Shown here: piece after piece, positions 62,178 through 64,000 of the stretch
Numbering within the stretch: position 1 is the stretch's first letter
Layout of the letters: each line of letters begins with the position of its first letter
Source of the DNA: Phoebastria nigripes
Taxonomy: Eukaryota; Chordata; Aves; Procellariiformes; Diomedeidae
NCBI GenBank assembly: GCA_035582835.1
Contig: JAYKAV010003094.1
Span: 395,518-459,517 of the forward strand
Length of the DNA stretch: 64,000 bases
Direction: 5' to 3'
Notes under the pieces: generated by a model
What the model was told of the DNA's origin: nothing
The model's input: the letters and a program-made list of their open reading frames with translations, nothing else
Database searches by the model: none
Translations under genes and position numbers: made by a program

Positions 62178-62240
62178 ATGGTAAGGGTGATACAAATCTT
62201 ACTGGTGATACTGGCTATTGTGGCCCAGGACTGTCTGCAG
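62178..62240 (+). other. Possible signal-peptide-like first coding exon (hypothetical)
   Basis: ATG in an excellent Kozak context (GCCATGG) opens 21 codons, MVRVIQILLVILAIVAQDC then LQ, with a hydrophobic core like a signal peptide. It ends exactly at a donor CAG then gtaaat. Alternatively the ATG itself sits on a donor (ATG then gtaagg), which would make a first exon ending in the start codon, a pattern known in the PLP/M6 gene family to which GPM6A belongs. Both readings are speculative. Confidence 0.2.
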
Positions 62241-64000
62241 GTAAATAGTAATGACTGATAGTAGGTGCCTGTGGCATCACACCAACTAACCTGGATTATT
62301 GCCAAGAGAAATATTTATTTAGTCCTGGTAGCTGATTATTTCTGTCTTTCTAAGCATATGAAGCAGTCCAGCAGTTGCTTCAGATGTTGTTGAGGTGGGT
62401 AGGCAGTGGCTCAACAAAGTTGCAGTAATCAATTTTCTGTTAAAGAAAATAAAATGTACTGCTAGTAGTGAATGGGAGGGGGCATGTTGGAGAAGGCTGG
62501 TTCCAAAATGTTGCTTGTGAAATATGCAACATTTTGATGATCTTTGAAAAGAGAAATGCTCTCGAGTGTGCCAAAAAAACCCCTTTTTGTGATATCTTAT
62601 TGAGTAATTTTGACTTTTGGTGAGAATCCTGTTGCTAATAGTGAAACCAGTCAGGGTATTGTCAGATATGCTTTGATACTGTATGAGACAGCTAGTGCAA
62701 TCATTGAAGTTATTAGAGTGGGGAAAGAGAGGATGATAATAGCATAAATGAATGAATGGGCTGATACTGGTGTAGGCAAAAATAGTGAATATTTTGCTAT
62801 TGACTTGTGTGTTTAGGACTTCTCACTTTTATTAACAGAACAGGTACCATTTCACAGGTATCCTAGCTAGACATGATTTCTTTATCCTGGATACTAATTC
62901 ATTTTACTGAAGCTCTTTTGTTTCCTTTTCTCCCCAAAACCACTTAAATTCATTGGCAACATCCCTGTACTCTGAGAGGTAAAATTTTTCAACTGACTTC
63001 TAAAACTATAATCATTCCAATAGCATAGTAAAAATATTAATTGGGGATTTTTCCTCATCTTTCAGTACAAAAGTTGTATAGGTTGTGAGAAATGGACGTG
63101 GCTAATCAGCATGTTTTTATAGATATGGACTTTTACATTCTCTTCTCTTTCAGTTGTAAAAATGCAGTTGCAAAACCAAACCCAAACCTAGTTTTATGTT
63201 TGTAACCTTTTTTTTCCAAAGTTGGGAAGAAATTGTTACCTACCTCTACTGATGAAGGTGTGACTTCAAATGCAGAAAAAAATGTTGAATGTAGTCACTG
63301 TGCAGGTCACAGATTTTGAATTTAGAGATGAGTATAATGACAGTTTTCCTTACTCGAGTGATGCTGGTATGATGAATGTTGATGAGGTCCTGTCGAAATC
63401 GCTGATTCTACTAAAGATTTCCTTTCTTCAGCACAGATATACAGAGCTGTTAGCTCCTATGAAGTAGAGGAGATACAATAGTAGGAAACACTTTTTGAAG
63501 CAAAAACCACAGGCAGAAGTAGCAGGAAAAAAAAAAAAGATGTCTGTGTCCTTCAAAGAGTTGCTATGCATATTTTGTTTTATGAATATTTGCACTAGTG
63601 ATGGGAGGCAGCAGAAGGAGTAGCCCAGGAAAGCACTTAACTGAGAATGATGAAATTGAACTTTTTGGACCGAGTGCTTTCTTGAAAAGAGACTTGGAAG
63701 TGTAAGAATTTATCTGCTTTTGTATTTATTAATTTGGCAGTCAGGAAAAAAGGTTTTAGTTTGTTCTATATGATTTTTTCATTTCAAACCATGAACTCAT
63801 TCAACAACAAAATCTTTTCTGACTATGTCAGTGTCAGATCTTTCATACCGGAAAACTGTTTAGGTCTGTCTGAAGGTACTGATATTAAACATCATATCTG
63901 AAATGTTTATTCATCATTTGCCACAGCCCAGAGAATGGCATATATTTGGACCAGGTCCCCTGCCACAGTCTTCTGAGAAAAGTGTGTTTTCTGAACAGTT
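62241..64000. other. Intergenic or intronic, nothing recognised
   Basis: About 1.8 kb of AT-rich DNA to the end of the window; no supported feature. Confidence 0.6.

Noticed and set aside
1..64000. CRISPR arrays, operons, tRNA or rRNA genes
   Set aside because: No spaced direct-repeat arrays, no prokaryotic gene layout, and no tRNA or rRNA landmarks were seen on either strand.

Overview
The window is genomic DNA from a vertebrate, almost certainly a bird. It is AT-rich and intron-rich with canonical GT-AG introns. It carries CR1 LINE fragments, one with the ATTCTATG 3' octamer repeats of sauropsid CR1, and three solo LTRs of a type I associate with non-galliform birds (from memory, not searched). 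There is no prokaryotic or viral gene organisation.

The left 46 kb is one gene on the minus strand, WDR17 (WD repeat domain 17). I could place 19 consecutive coding exons, from the initiator ATG at 33541-33543 down to an exon ending at 694. They sum to 2733 bp, or 911 codons, with every exon phase compatible with the next. The protein is collinear with my recollection of mammalian WDR17 (about 1320 residues), so the last ~400 residues lie left of position 1. The encoded part is a WD40 beta-propeller region (about residues 40-705) followed by the start of an alpha-solenoid. A CpG island at about 45.7-46.3 kb holds the presumed promoter and a non-coding first exon (donor at 45982 or 46161). It also contains two RFX X-box-like motifs, a CCAAT box and GC boxes. 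This WD40-plus-solenoid protein resembles intraflagellar-transport proteins in layout, so X-boxes in its promoter are notable.

The right 18 kb (46.3-64 kb) has no recognised protein-coding gene. It holds three solo LTRs of one family (47176-47752 +, 54888-55456 +, 60283-60803 -), each with a perfect 5-bp target-site duplication. It also holds CR1 debris, a diverged ~142-bp tandem duplication, GC-rich unclassified sequence, and a second small CpG-rich element at about 59.0-59.2 kb with a cAMP-response element and a strong CTCF-like motif. In mammals the gene next to the WDR17 promoter, transcribed divergently, is GPM6A. The 59-kb element could be an upstream promoter of that neighbour or of an unannotated RNA (inference only). 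Two possible exons on the plus strand (59533-59806 and 62178-62240) are given with low confidence.

No convincing new biological system was found. The points most worth checking are the X-box promoter of WDR17, the 59-kb CTCF/CRE/CpG element with a downstream open exon-like segment, a mosaic LTR, and two local tandem duplications.
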